Source: Ramlibacter sp.
GTDB lineage: Bacteria; Pseudomonadota; Gammaproteobacteria; Burkholderiales; Burkholderiaceae_C
Reading direction: 5' to 3'
Assembly: GCA_026785815.1 (NCBI GenBank)
Contig: JAJAZH010000246.1
Location: 1-17,355 of the forward strand
Length of the DNA: 17,355 nt
This document shows positions 7,378 through 14,498 of the stretch, piece by piece. Position 1 is the stretch's first letter; each line of letters begins with the position of its first letter. A program made the position numbers and the translations under genes. Under the pieces are notes generated by a model. It saw only the letters and a list, made by a program, of their open reading frames with translations. It was not told where the DNA came from and made no database searches.

Positions 7378-8076
7378 TCAGCCCGTGCGCATGGCGGGCG
7401 CCCACGGAAACATGATGTGCAGGACGTCGCCGTCGCGTTCGACCTGCGCTGACTCCGCCGCCGCCAGCGCCTGGACATCGGCCCATTCGAGGTGTCGGTA
7501 GGTCGCTTCGTTGGCAAAGCCTTCGCTGCTGGAACTTGCCCGCAAGGCCAGCGTGACCCGCAAGCCGGCGCTTTCGCCTTGAGCGGTGATGAACATCTCC
7601 GCCGGCGGCGGTCGGTTGTCGGTCGCGTGCACCAGGGCAGCGGTCAGGACGTTGCGGATTGCCGCGCGGTCGACTTGGCCCGCCACCGCGCCAGTTTCGT
7701 TACGGACGGCATAGCCACGAAAGCTCAAGCTGGTCGCCAGCAGGCCGACACATTCGCGCACGCCTTCGGCCGCTGAGGTGGTTGCGCTTCCGTCCGGGGC
7801 CAGCCAGCTCACGACATCGTGGCACGAATTGAGGGCCGCCTTGGCAAAGGCGTTGATCTTCTGGGCGCTCTGGTGCACGTGCACCAGGTCAGGTGACGGC
7901 GCGCGAAGGCGTCTTTCCAGCACCTCGTAAATCAAGCCGATCGGCTGCAGGTTGACCACCAGGTGATGTCGGATCGACGGGGCCAGGCGCCGCAGCAGCG
8001 CATAACGGGCAGCGTCTGCGCGGACCACGATCGATAAAGCCGCCGGTTGGTCCAAGGCGGGCGTTGCATTTGTCAT
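7378..8076 (-). CDS. Degenerate histidine-kinase/phosphotransferase-like protein
   Basis: The 232-residue soluble protein has an N-terminal helical pair resembling the dimerisation/phosphotransfer region of histidine kinases: LAPSIRHHLVVNLQPIGLIYEV with His37/His38 (about 30-60), then a second helix to about 90. A C-terminal half resembles an ATPase fold, with an N-box-like RNVLTAALVHATDN at about 141-154. The Gly-rich ATP-lid boxes are not visible, so it probably does not bind ATP. That pattern recalls ChpT-type phosphotransferases, but the resemblance is read by eye. There is no sensor or membrane domain. I recall similar hypothetical proteins in Comamonadaceae. It lies downstream of glmS on the same strand with a 122-bp gap holding a promoter candidate, and converges on ligD. 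The start has no Shine-Dalgarno. Confidence 0.75.
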   Translation of the reverse strand: MTNATPALDQPAALSIVVRADAARYALLRRLAPSIRHHLVVNLQPIGLIYEVLERRLRAPSPDLVHVHQSAQKINAFAKAALNSCHDVVSWLAPDGSATTSAAEGVRECVGLLATSLSFRGYAVRNETGAVAGQVDRAAIRNVLTAALVHATDNRPPPAEMFITAQGESAGLRVTLALRASSSSEGFANEATYRHLEWADVQALAAAESAQVERDGDVLHIMFPWAPAMRTG

Positions 8077-8082
8077 GGCTCG

Positions 8083-8111
8083 AGAGTATTTAGCGGTGTC
8101 AGGGTTGTCAA
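8083..8111 (-). promoter_or_regulatory. Sigma70-type promoter for the HK-like gene
   Basis: On the minus strand a perfect TTGACA (plus 8106-8111) is followed after exactly 17 bases by TACTCT (8083-8088), a weak -10 matching 3 of 6 positions. Transcription would begin about 7 bases on, at the ATG itself (8076), predicting a leaderless mRNA. Confidence 0.45.
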
Positions 8112-8198
8112 ATTGAAGCCGTCAGCCCTGAAGTTTGTGCGGTTTTGCCCAGGATCGGCGCGTTCCACCCGGAGCCACCCCCGCTCTGGTCCCGATTC

Positions 8199-10070
8199 TC
8201 ATTCAACCGTCACGCTCTTCGCAAGATTGCGCGGTTTGTCGACGTCGGTTCCTCTCGCACAGGCGGTGTGGTAAGCCAGCAGCTGCAGCGGGACCACGTG
8301 CAGCAGCGGACTCAAGGCGCCGTAATGCTCCGGCATGCGGATCACATGCAGTCCCTCTTCGCTCTCGATGCGACTGTCGGCATCGGCCAGCACATACAGC
8401 ACGCCGCCGCGCGCCCGCACTTCCTGCATGTTGCTCTTGAGTTTTCCGATCAGGGCGTCGTTGGGCGCCACCGTCACCACCGGCATCTCGCTGGTCACCA
8501 GCGCCAGCGGTCCGTGCTTCAGTTCTCCCGCCGCATAGGCTTCGGCATGGATGTAGGTGATCTCCTTGAGCTTGAGCGCTCCCTCCAGCGCGATCGGGTA
8601 GTGCAGGCCGCGCCCGAGAAACAAGGCATTTTCCTTGGCGGCGAAATCTTCCGCCCACGAGATCACCTGCGGTTCCAGCGCGAGGACCGCCGACAGTTGC
8701 GCTGGCAGGTGGCGCATCGCTTTCAGGTGGCGCGCCTCTTCTTCTTCGGACAACCGTCCCTTGGCCTGCGCCAGCGCCAGCGTGAGCAGGAACAGCCCCG
8801 CCAGTTGCGTGGTGAACGCCTTGGTCGACGCGACACCGATCTCGACACCGGCGCGGGTGATGTAGGCCAGCTCGCACTCGCGCACCATCGCCGAAGTCGC
8901 GACGTTGCAGATGGTGAGCGTGTGCGCCATCCCCAGCGACTGCGCGTGTCGCAAGGCCGCCAGCGTGTCCGCGGTTTCACCGGACTGGGTGATCGTCACC
9001 ACCAGCGTGCGGGGATTCGGCACCGAATCGCGGTACCGGTACTCGCTGGCGATCTCGACCTGGGTCGGCAATTTGGCGATGCTCTCCAGCCAGTACTTGG
9101 CGGTGCAGCCGCTGTAGTAACTGGTGCCGCAAGCCAGGATCAGCACCGAGTCGACCTCCTGGAACACGCGATGGGCGTTCCCGCCCGGCCGCTCGCCGGC
9201 GCCGTCGAACAGCTCCGGCACCACGGCCTGCACGCCTTCCAGCGTATCGGCGATGGCTCGCGGCTGCTCGAAGATTTCTTTTTGCATGTAGTGCCGGTAC
9301 GGGCCGAGTTCGGCGGCGCCGCTGTGGGCATGCACGGTTTTCACCGCACGGGTGACGCTCTTGTGCGCCTTGTCGATGATCCAGTAGCGACCGAGTTGCA
9401 GATCGACCAGGTCGCCTTCCTCGAGGTAGACGATCTGGTCGGTGACGCCCGCGAGCGCCATCGCATCGCTGGCCAGGAAGTTTTCCCCGCCCGACTTGCC
9501 GACCCCCAGGATCAGCGGCGAGCCGGCACGGGCGCCGATCACGCGGTGCGGCTCGTCTTTGCAGAACACCGCGATCGCATAGGCGCCGTGGAGCTGCTTG
9601 ACGGCAGTCTTGACGGCGTCGAACAGGTCGCCGTCGTACACGCTGTCGACCAGATGCGCGATCACCTCGGTGTCGGTCTGGCTGGCGAACACATAGCCCT
9701 TGCCTTGCAAGGCCGTGCGCAACTCGATGTAGTTCTCGATGATGCCGTTGTGGACCAGGGCGATGCGTCCGCTGCGGGAGTCAGCCACCGCGCCGGGTCC
9801 ATGGCTGAAATGCGGATGCGCGTTATGCACTGCCGGCGCACCGTGGGTGGCCCAACGCGTGTGGGCGATGCCGGTCGTGCCTTCCACCTTGTCGCTGGCC
9901 ACTTGCTCCAGCAATTCGGCGACGCGGGCCGTGCTGCGGGCGCGTTTGAGGCCGCCCGCATGGACCGCGACTCCGCACGAGTCATAACCGCGGTACTCCA
10001 GCCGTTGCAGGCCCTGGACCAGGATCGGAACGATGTTTCGATTGGAGACTGCGGCGACGATTCCACACAT
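8199..10070 (-). CDS. glmS: Glutamine--fructose-6-phosphate aminotransferase (isomerizing)
   Basis: GlmS turns fructose-6-phosphate and glutamine into glucosamine-6-phosphate, the first committed step to UDP-GlcNAc for peptidoglycan and LPS. The start is fixed at 10070 because MCGIV places the catalytic Cys at position 2, exposed after Met removal; AAGGGG lies about 7 nt upstream. An upstream in-frame Met at 10103 is rejected. The 623-residue protein has the class II glutamine amidotransferase domain (about 1-225, with YRGYDS, HTRWATHG and HNGIIENY) and two SIS domains (about 300-440 and 470-610, with CGTSYYSG, TQSGETADT and LGRGLHYPIALEGALKLKE). Glu503, His519 and Lys618 match the isomerase residues, and it ends in the usual NLAKSVTVE. 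It is slightly longer than E. coli GlmS. No glmS ribozyme-like element was noticed, and none is expected in this group. It is divergent from the Lrp gene. Confidence 0.98.
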   Translation of the reverse strand: MCGIVAAVSNRNIVPILVQGLQRLEYRGYDSCGVAVHAGGLKRARSTARVAELLEQVASDKVEGTTGIAHTRWATHGAPAVHNAHPHFSHGPGAVADSRSGRIALVHNGIIENYIELRTALQGKGYVFASQTDTEVIAHLVDSVYDGDLFDAVKTAVKQLHGAYAIAVFCKDEPHRVIGARAGSPLILGVGKSGGENFLASDAMALAGVTDQIVYLEEGDLVDLQLGRYWIIDKAHKSVTRAVKTVHAHSGAAELGPYRHYMQKEIFEQPRAIADTLEGVQAVVPELFDGAGERPGGNAHRVFQEVDSVLILACGTSYYSGCTAKYWLESIAKLPTQVEIASEYRYRDSVPNPRTLVVTITQSGETADTLAALRHAQSLGMAHTLTICNVATSAMVRECELAYITRAGVEIGVASTKAFTTQLAGLFLLTLALAQAKGRLSEEEEARHLKAMRHLPAQLSAVLALEPQVISWAEDFAAKENALFLGRGLHYPIALEGALKLKEITYIHAEAYAAGELKHGPLALVTSEMPVVTVAPNDALIGKLKSNMQEVRARGGVLYVLADADSRIESEEGLHVIRMPEHYGALSPLLHVVPLQLLAYHTACARGTDVDKPRNLAKSVTVE

Positions 10071-10151
10071 GATTTGCCCCTTGAGAAGCTGCACTGTAGA
10101 CAAGAAGACGTGGAATTTGTGACCTCATTTCTGACACCCACGTATTAATAT

Positions 10152-10180
10152 TTCACACCGTTGGGAGCGTGAACTAAAAT
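10152..10180 (+). promoter_or_regulatory. Promoter with overlapping dyad for the Lrp-family gene
   Basis: TTCACA (10152-10157, 5 of 6 matches to TTGACA), a 17-base spacer, and TAAAAT (10175-10180, 5 of 6 matches). The spacer is bracketed by an inverted repeat TTCAC-N12-GTGAA (10152-10156 and 10169-10173), a plausible autoregulatory site. The predicted start of transcription falls on the ATG at 10187. Confidence 0.55.
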
Positions 10181-10186
10181 TTCTAA

Positions 10187-10687
10187 ATGACGAAGAAAAT
10201 GCTCGAAATCGCTCTGGACGCTCTCGATCTTTCCTTGCTTCAACAGCTGCAGATGGACGCCTCCCAAAGCAATCAGGCCCTTGCGAAACGGGCCAATGTC
10301 TCGGCTCCGACCTGCCTGCGGCGGGTCAAGCGGCTGCGCGATGCCGGGTTGATCGAGCGCCAGATCGCCGTGCTCGATGCCGACCGCCTGGCCCGCCACC
10401 TGGGCCACGGCCTGACGGCGATCGTCGAGGTCACGCTGGAACGGCAGGGTGCGGAGGCGCAGGAAGAATTTGAGCGGCGGGTCGCGCCCGACGCCGCGGT
10501 GCAGCAGTGCTACCGCGTGTCGCCCGGGCCTGATTTCATCCTGGTGGTCCACGCCGCGGACATGCCGGCCTACCTGGCAATGGCGCAGCGCCTGTTCACG
10601 AGCGACGCCAATGTGCGCAACGTCAAGGCGTTCTTCTCGCTGCGCCGGGCGAAATTCGAGCCGAGTCTGCCCCTTGCTCGCGCATGA
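10187..10687 (+). CDS. Lrp/AsnC-family transcriptional regulator
   Basis: This 166-residue DNA-binding regulator has an N-terminal helix-turn-helix (about residues 11-60: LDLSLLQQLQMDASQSNQALAKR, then VSAPTCLRRVKRLRDAGLIER) and a C-terminal ligand-sensing/oligomerisation domain (about 75-155: AIVEVTLERQG, CYRVSPGPDFILVVH, FTSDANVRNVKAFFSLRRAKFE). Lrp-family proteins typically respond to amino acids or related metabolites and often repress their own gene. It starts 116 bp from glmS in divergent orientation and its stop is 6 bp from that of glmU, so it sits inside the UDP-GlcNAc block. Control of glmS is a reasonable inference but not shown. No Shine-Dalgarno precedes the ATG at 10187; an in-frame ATG at 10199 is an alternative start. 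The effector is unknown. Confidence 0.93.
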   Translation: MTKKMLEIALDALDLSLLQQLQMDASQSNQALAKRANVSAPTCLRRVKRLRDAGLIERQIAVLDADRLARHLGHGLTAIVEVTLERQGAEAQEEFERRVAPDAAVQQCYRVSPGPDFILVVHAADMPAYLAMAQRLFTSDANVRNVKAFFSLRRAKFEPSLPLARA

Positions 10688-10693
10688 CTGGCG

Positions 10694-12103
10694 TCACTTG
10701 CTGCGGCCGGCGCCTTTCGCCGGCCGTTGCCAGTTCGCGATGCTGACCTGCTTGCCGCGCGCGATGGAGAGTGCTTGCGGCGGCGTGTCCCTGGTGATGA
10801 CCGAGCCGGCGCCGACCGTGCCCCCGCGTCCGACGGTGACCGGCGCCACCAGCACGCAATTGCTGCCGACGTGGACATCCGCTTCGATCACGGTGCGCAG
10901 CTTGTTGGCGCCGTCGTAGTTGGCAGTGATCGACCCCGCGCCGTAATTGACCCGCTCGCCCACCTCGGAGTCGCCGATGTATGCCAGGTGGTTGGCTTTG
11001 GCGCCGCGGGCCAGCGTCGAATTCTTGACCTCGACGAAGTTGCCGATGTGAACGTCAGGCCCCAGGTCCGCGCCCGGTCGCAGGCGGGCGAACGGGCCGA
11101 CCAACGCCCGCGCGCCGACCTTCACCCCGGCCTTTTTGCCGTCGATGTGCGTGAATGCGTGGATGACCGCTCCGTCAGCGATGCTGGCATTGGCGATCAC
11201 GCAGTTCGGGCCGATCGACACGCCCTCTCCCAATGAGACCTCGCCCTCGAAGACGCAGTTGATGTCGATCTCGACATCCTGGGCGCATTGCAGGCGACCG
11301 CGCACGTCGAAGCGCGCAGGATCGACGATCCGCACGCCCTGTTCCATCAGGATCCGGGCCTGTCGCAGCTGGTATGCGCGTTCAAGTTCGGCCAGCTGCA
11401 CCGGGCTGTTGACGCCATCGACCTCGATCCGGTCCGCGGTCTTCACCGCAGCCACGCCGCAGCCATCGGCCACAGCCAGCTTCACGATGTCGGTCAGGTA
11501 GTACTCGCCTTGCACGTTGTCGTTCGTCAGTCGCGCCAGCCAGCGCTTGAGCAGCGGCGTCGGCACCGCCATGACACCGGTGTAGATCTCGTGAATCCGG
11601 CGCTGCTCGGCGCTGGCGTCCTTGTGTTCGACGATGGCCCGGACTTTGTCGCCACTGCGCACGATACGCCCATAGCCGGTCGGGTCGGGCATGTCCACGG
11701 TGAGCAGCGCCAGGTTGCGGCCCGCACAACTTGCGATCAGCTCGCGCAGGGTGGGCTCGCCGATCAACGGCACGTCGCCATTCAAGATCAAGGTGACGCC
11801 ATCATCCTCCAGCAGCGGCACGGCCTGCTGGACCGCATGCCCGGTTCCGAGCTGCGGCTCCTGGCGCGCGAACGCCGGCACAGCCGTTCCGGCAAGCTGG
11901 GCCGAGAGGGTCAATGCCCCCTCGACCTCTTCGGCGCCATGGCCGGTGATCACGACGACCCGGCGCGCCTGTAACCCGGCAGCAGTGTCGATAACATGCT
12001 GGATCAGCGCACGGCCGGCCAATCGATGCAACACTTTAGGCAACCGGCTCTTCATGCGCGTGCCCTTGCCCGCGGCCATGACGACTAGATCCAACGCTGT
12101 CAT
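10694..12103 (-). CDS. glmU: Bifunctional GlmU: GlcNAc-1-P uridyltransferase / GlcN-1-P acetyltransferase
   Basis: GlmU performs the last two steps to UDP-GlcNAc: acetylation of glucosamine-1-phosphate and then uridylylation. The start is the ATG at 12103, directly at the conserved MTALDLVVMAAGKGTRM, with AAGGA about 6 nt upstream; the much longer open frame beyond it is shadow sequence of the lipoprotein gene. The 469-residue protein has the N-terminal nucleotidyltransferase (about 5-235; Arg16 in GKGTRM, Asp110 in LNGDVPL, Asn232 as metal ligand) and a C-terminal left-handed beta-helix of hexapeptide repeats (about 255-450) with the catalytic His372 in NHLAYIGDSE and the NYGAGSITANYDG motif. 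It is about 13 residues longer than the E. coli enzyme, with a basic tail. It forms a pathway block with glmS. Confidence 0.98.
   Translation of the reverse strand: MTALDLVVMAAGKGTRMKSRLPKVLHRLAGRALIQHVIDTAAGLQARRVVVITGHGAEEVEGALTLSAQLAGTAVPAFARQEPQLGTGHAVQQAVPLLEDDGVTLILNGDVPLIGEPTLRELIASCAGRNLALLTVDMPDPTGYGRIVRSGDKVRAIVEHKDASAEQRRIHEIYTGVMAVPTPLLKRWLARLTNDNVQGEYYLTDIVKLAVADGCGVAAVKTADRIEVDGVNSPVQLAELERAYQLRQARILMEQGVRIVDPARFDVRGRLQCAQDVEIDINCVFEGEVSLGEGVSIGPNCVIANASIADGAVIHAFTHIDGKKAGVKVGARALVGPFARLRPGADLGPDVHIGNFVEVKNSTLARGAKANHLAYIGDSEVGERVNYGAGSITANYDGANKLRTVIEADVHVGSNCVLVAPVTVGRGGTVGAGSVITRDTPPQALSIARGKQVSIANWQRPAKGAGRSK
10705..10725. other. GC hairpin at the convergent 3' ends of the Lrp-family gene and glmU
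   Basis: GGCCGGCG-ccttt-CGCCGGCC is a perfect 8-bp stem with a 5-base loop inside the last codons of glmU and just beyond the Lrp-family stop. Neither strand has a U-tract after it, so it is not a classical terminator, but it could slow converging polymerases or protect 3' ends. Confidence 0.35.
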
Positions 12104-12113
12104 AGGAAATCCT
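12104..12113. promoter_or_regulatory. Palindromic ribosome-binding site shared by glmU and the lipoprotein gene
   Basis: AGGAaaTCCT reads AGGA on both strands. On the minus strand it supplies the AAGGA of glmU. On the plus strand AGGA lies 5 bases before a TTG (12113) and 14 bases before the ATG (12122) of the lipoprotein gene. Only 18 bp separate the two start codons. Confidence 0.5.
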
Positions 12114-12121
12114 TGATCTTC

Positions 12122-12994
12122 ATGCCTCGCCTCTACCACCTGGCCCGGATTATCGGGCTGCTCAGTGTCGCAGCGGCCCTGGCCGGCTGCAGCGCCATCA
12201 AGCTGGGCTACAACAACCTTCCGCAACTGAGCGCCTGGTGGCTCGACGGCTACGTCGACTTCAGCGATGACCAGGAGCAGCGGATCCGCGGCGACCTGGA
12301 GCGACTGCAGCAATGGCATCGCCGCGACGAGCTGCCCAAGTTTGCCGGCTTGCTGCAACAGGCCGAGCGGCTGGCCGCGGGCGACTTGAAAGCCGATGAA
12401 GCCTGCGCTCTGGTGCCGTCGATCCGCACCCGCGTCATGGCGCTGGCGGAACGCTCCGAGCCGGCCGCCGTGACACTGGCGCTCAACCTCGGACCGGAGC
12501 AACTGGTGCACCTCGAACGCAAGTACCAGAAAAACATCCGTGACTACCGCAAGGATTGGGTCCAGCTAGCCCCCGACGAACTGGTGGAAAAGCGCTACAA
12601 GCAGTTCCTCGACCGGATGGAGATGATCTACGGCAACCTCGACGAGCCGCAACGCGAGACCTTGCGCCGGCAGCTGGAGCGCACGGTCTTCAATCCCGAG
12701 ACCAACCTCGCGGAACGGCGGAGGCGGCAACAGGACATCCTGCAGGGGCTGCGCAAACTGGCTGGGCAGCAAGTGTCGCTGACGGAGGCACGGGCTGCCG
12801 TGCGCCGCCTGGTCGAAAGCGGCCTGCAATCACCCGATGCGAAGTACCGGGCCTACCAGGAGTCGCTGATCCAGGAAGGATGCCGCAACGTCGCGGTCGT
12901 TCATAACAGCACGACGCCGCAGCAGCGGCAGAACGCTGTGCGGCGTCTTCGCGCCTATCAGCGCGACCTGGAGGAACTGTCCGGGCAGAAGTGA
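12122..12994 (+). CDS. Lipoprotein, DUF6279-type
   Basis: The 290-residue product begins with a lipoprotein signal peptide ending in LAGC, so Cys23 should be lipidated; Ser at +2 favours the outer membrane. The sequence after it, CSAIKLGYNNLPQLSAWWLDGYVDF, is the hallmark I associate with the DUF6279 lipoprotein family. The rest is almost wholly helical and charged (EQRIRGDLERLQQWHRRDELP, YQKNIRDYRKDW, and others) and ends near residue 290. No enzyme motif is present and the function of the family is not known to me. The ATG at 12122 is chosen for a normal signal-peptide length, but a TTG at 12113 has the better-spaced Shine-Dalgarno and would add three residues. It is divergent from glmU with 18 bp between starts, so its promoter must lie within glmU. 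Confidence 0.88.
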   Translation: MPRLYHLARIIGLLSVAAALAGCSAIKLGYNNLPQLSAWWLDGYVDFSDDQEQRIRGDLERLQQWHRRDELPKFAGLLQQAERLAAGDLKADEACALVPSIRTRVMALAERSEPAAVTLALNLGPEQLVHLERKYQKNIRDYRKDWVQLAPDELVEKRYKQFLDRMEMIYGNLDEPQRETLRRQLERTVFNPETNLAERRRRQQDILQGLRKLAGQQVSLTEARAAVRRLVESGLQSPDAKYRAYQESLIQEGCRNVAVVHNSTTPQQRQNAVRRLRAYQRDLEELSGQK

Positions 12995-13010
12995 CTTGGC
13001 GAAGGTCGCG

Positions 13011-13319
13011 TTAACGCTCGCCCTTGGAGTGCGATTTCGCCTCTGCTTCGGCTTGTTCCAGATCGCGCGCTTCTTCGGCTGAGCGCGGCTTGGCCGCTGC
13101 GGCGTCGGCCTCGACGTCGGCGTTCTTCAGGTATTCCTCGGTTCTTTCCTGGTACTCGCGGGCGCCCTCGTAGCTGCCCTCGCCCATCTGCTGCGGCTTG
13201 TCTTGGGGCTTGTCTTGGGGCTTGGGCTGAAAATCGGTGGAGCCGGCTTGCTGTTGCTGCGGGTCGCTATGGCGCGGAGGCTGCTGTTGCAGGACGCGGT
13301 GGCTGGATCTGGGGAACAT
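13011..13319 (-). CDS. Small hydrophilic, probably disordered protein
   Basis: This 102-residue protein has no signal peptide or membrane segment. Residues about 9-45 are rich in Gln, Pro and Lys, including a PQDKPQDKPQ repeat. The C-terminal part (about 46-102) has the MGEGSYEGAREYQERTEEYL stretch and an Ala/Glu/Lys-rich helix (ADVEADAAAAKPRSAEEARDLEQAEAEA). I recall small Burkholderiales proteins with the same GEGSYEG and AEEARELEQAE-like segments, function unknown. A strong GAGGAG lies about 8 nt before the ATG, which supports translation. It converges on the lipoprotein gene (16 bp gap). The N-terminal half is less conserved in feel; a later start is possible but Met45 has no evident advantage. 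Confidence 0.8.
   Translation of the reverse strand: MFPRSSHRVLQQQPPRHSDPQQQQAGSTDFQPKPQDKPQDKPQQMGEGSYEGAREYQERTEEYLKNADVEADAAAAKPRSAEEARDLEQAEAEAKSHSKGER
13197..13220. repeat. Tandem 12-bp repeat, two copies
   Basis: CTTGTCTTGGGG occurs twice head to tail, followed by a partial third copy (CTTGGG). It encodes the PQDK repeat of the small disordered protein on the minus strand. Multiples of 12 keep the frame, so copy number can vary without harm. Confidence 0.75.
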
Positions 13320-13416
13320 GCTGGGACTCCTCGGTGAAGACGCCAGCGTATGGGTGCTCCACGCAGCGGTCTGTCAGCCGCGGGACGACCGGAATGTCAG
13401 AGCAGGACTACAGCCC

Positions 13417-13448
13417 GCAGCTTGCATTTCCGACCGATGCAAAGCTGC
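13417..13448. terminator. Long hairpin just after the MBL-fold gene
   Basis: GCAGCTTGCAT-ttccgaccg-ATGCAAAGCTGC pairs over 11 bp with one bulged base, and lies 1 base past the stop of the minus-strand MBL gene. It is unusually AT-rich for this window. No U-tract follows on either strand, so terminator function is uncertain; it could instead protect the 3' end of the mRNA. Confidence 0.4.
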
Positions 13449-13449
13449 T

Positions 13450-14439
13450 TCAAGCCTGCAGCGCCGCCCACATTTCCTTGTCGCGCTCAGCCGTCCAGAT
13501 CCGCGGATGCTTCAAGCCCCGGGCCTCGTCATAGGCACGGCTGACATCGAACGGCAGGCAATGCTCGTAGATGAAAACATGACCGAAGACGGGGTCCATG
13601 CTCTTGCGAGTGTGGGCCATGGCAGCCTTCAGGTCCATGTCGGCAGCGGCGGCTTCCTTGGCGGCCTGGAACAGCGTCTCGACCCAGCGTTTGGTGTAGT
13701 CCAGCGCCTGATTGACTTCGGCTGCGCCTTTCATCGCCTGACCCCGGCCCGGGACGATCGCCTCGGCCCGCAAGGCGCGCAAAGCTTCGAGAGTGGCGGG
13801 CCACTCCTGCAGATGCGCATCGCCGGTGTAGACGCCGGCCTCGTACTCCACCAGGTCACCCGAAAACAGCACCTTCTCCTGTTCGACCCACGCGATGGTG
13901 TCGCCGCGGGTGTGGCCCGGGCCCGGGTGCCAGATCTGGACCTGGACGCCGCCGAGATCGACGGTCAGCTTGCCGGGGACCTGTCCCTGCACCGGATCGC
14001 CGCCGCCGATCACCATGGTCGGCCAAGTCAGGCCCGGCACCGATTCGGCATTGCGGAACAGGCGCGGGAAGCGCTCCATCTCCGACTGCATGTCTTGCTT
14101 GCCGCGCTCGATGATGAGGTCCAACGTGCCCTGGCTGGCGATGATCTCGGTCGCGCCCTCGGCAGCGTAGGCGCTGGCCCCGAGCACGCGCACGGCGTGG
14201 TAGTGCGTCAGCAGGACGTACTTGATCGGCTTGTCGCTGACGCCGCGGATGCGCGCGATCAGGTCCCGCGCCATGACCGGCGTCGCGGTGGCGTCGCTGA
14301 CCAGGATGAACTTGTCGCCGATCACGACGCCCGAGTTCGGATCGCCCTCGGCGGTATACGCCCAGCAATGGGCGCTGAGGCGTTCGAACGTGATCTTCCG
14401 GTCGGCCAGATCGGCCTGGCTGGCGAACGCTTTGGACAT
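13450..14439 (-). CDS. MBL-fold metallo-hydrolase with a one-metal-type site
   Basis: The 329-residue protein has the metallo-beta-lactamase fold without a signal peptide, so it is cytoplasmic. The usual HxHxDH motif reads H79-Y-H81-A-V83-R84; the third-strand His is His176 (GPGHTRGD), the bridging Asp is Asp195 (FSGDLVEYE), and the final PGHG reads PGRG (Arg232). Site-1 ligands are therefore intact while all three site-2 ligands (Asp, His, His) are replaced. A C-terminal helical region (about 240-329) contains HTRKSMDPVFGHVFIYEHCLPFD. I recall similar Burkholderiales proteins annotated only as MBL-fold hydrolases; the substrate is unknown. AGGAG lies 7 nt before the ATG. It is not in an obvious operon; it is separated from gntK by a 95-bp gap containing a dyad. 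Confidence 0.88.
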   Translation of the reverse strand: MSKAFASQADLADRKITFERLSAHCWAYTAEGDPNSGVVIGDKFILVSDATATPVMARDLIARIRGVSDKPIKYVLLTHYHAVRVLGASAYAAEGATEIIASQGTLDLIIERGKQDMQSEMERFPRLFRNAESVPGLTWPTMVIGGGDPVQGQVPGKLTVDLGGVQVQIWHPGPGHTRGDTIAWVEQEKVLFSGDLVEYEAGVYTGDAHLQEWPATLEALRALRAEAIVPGRGQAMKGAAEVNQALDYTKRWVETLFQAAKEAAAADMDLKAAMAHTRKSMDPVFGHVFIYEHCLPFDVSRAYDEARGLKHPRIWTAERDKEMWAALQA

Positions 14440-14498
14440 GGGGGAACTCCTGGGACGGGGAATGCAGCGCGCTGGAGGCGCCCTTCAATTTTACCTAC

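Noticed and set aside
10071..10103. 11-residue N-terminal extension of GlmS
   Set aside because: The catalytic Cys must follow the initiator Met, which fixes the start at 10070.
8145..10148. 667-codon open frame on the plus strand across glmS
   Set aside because: It is the antisense shadow of glmS: it covers the same span and its low-complexity His/Arg/Gln-rich translation matches no family, while glmS is unmistakable.
10694..10730. Classical terminator between the Lrp-family gene and glmU
   Set aside because: The hairpin is strong but has no U-tract on either strand, so I list it only as a hairpin.
12104..12511. 136-residue N-terminal extension of GlmU
   Set aside because: Lies wholly inside the lipoprotein gene on the other strand; GlmU homology begins at MTALDLVVMAAG with a good Shine-Dalgarno.
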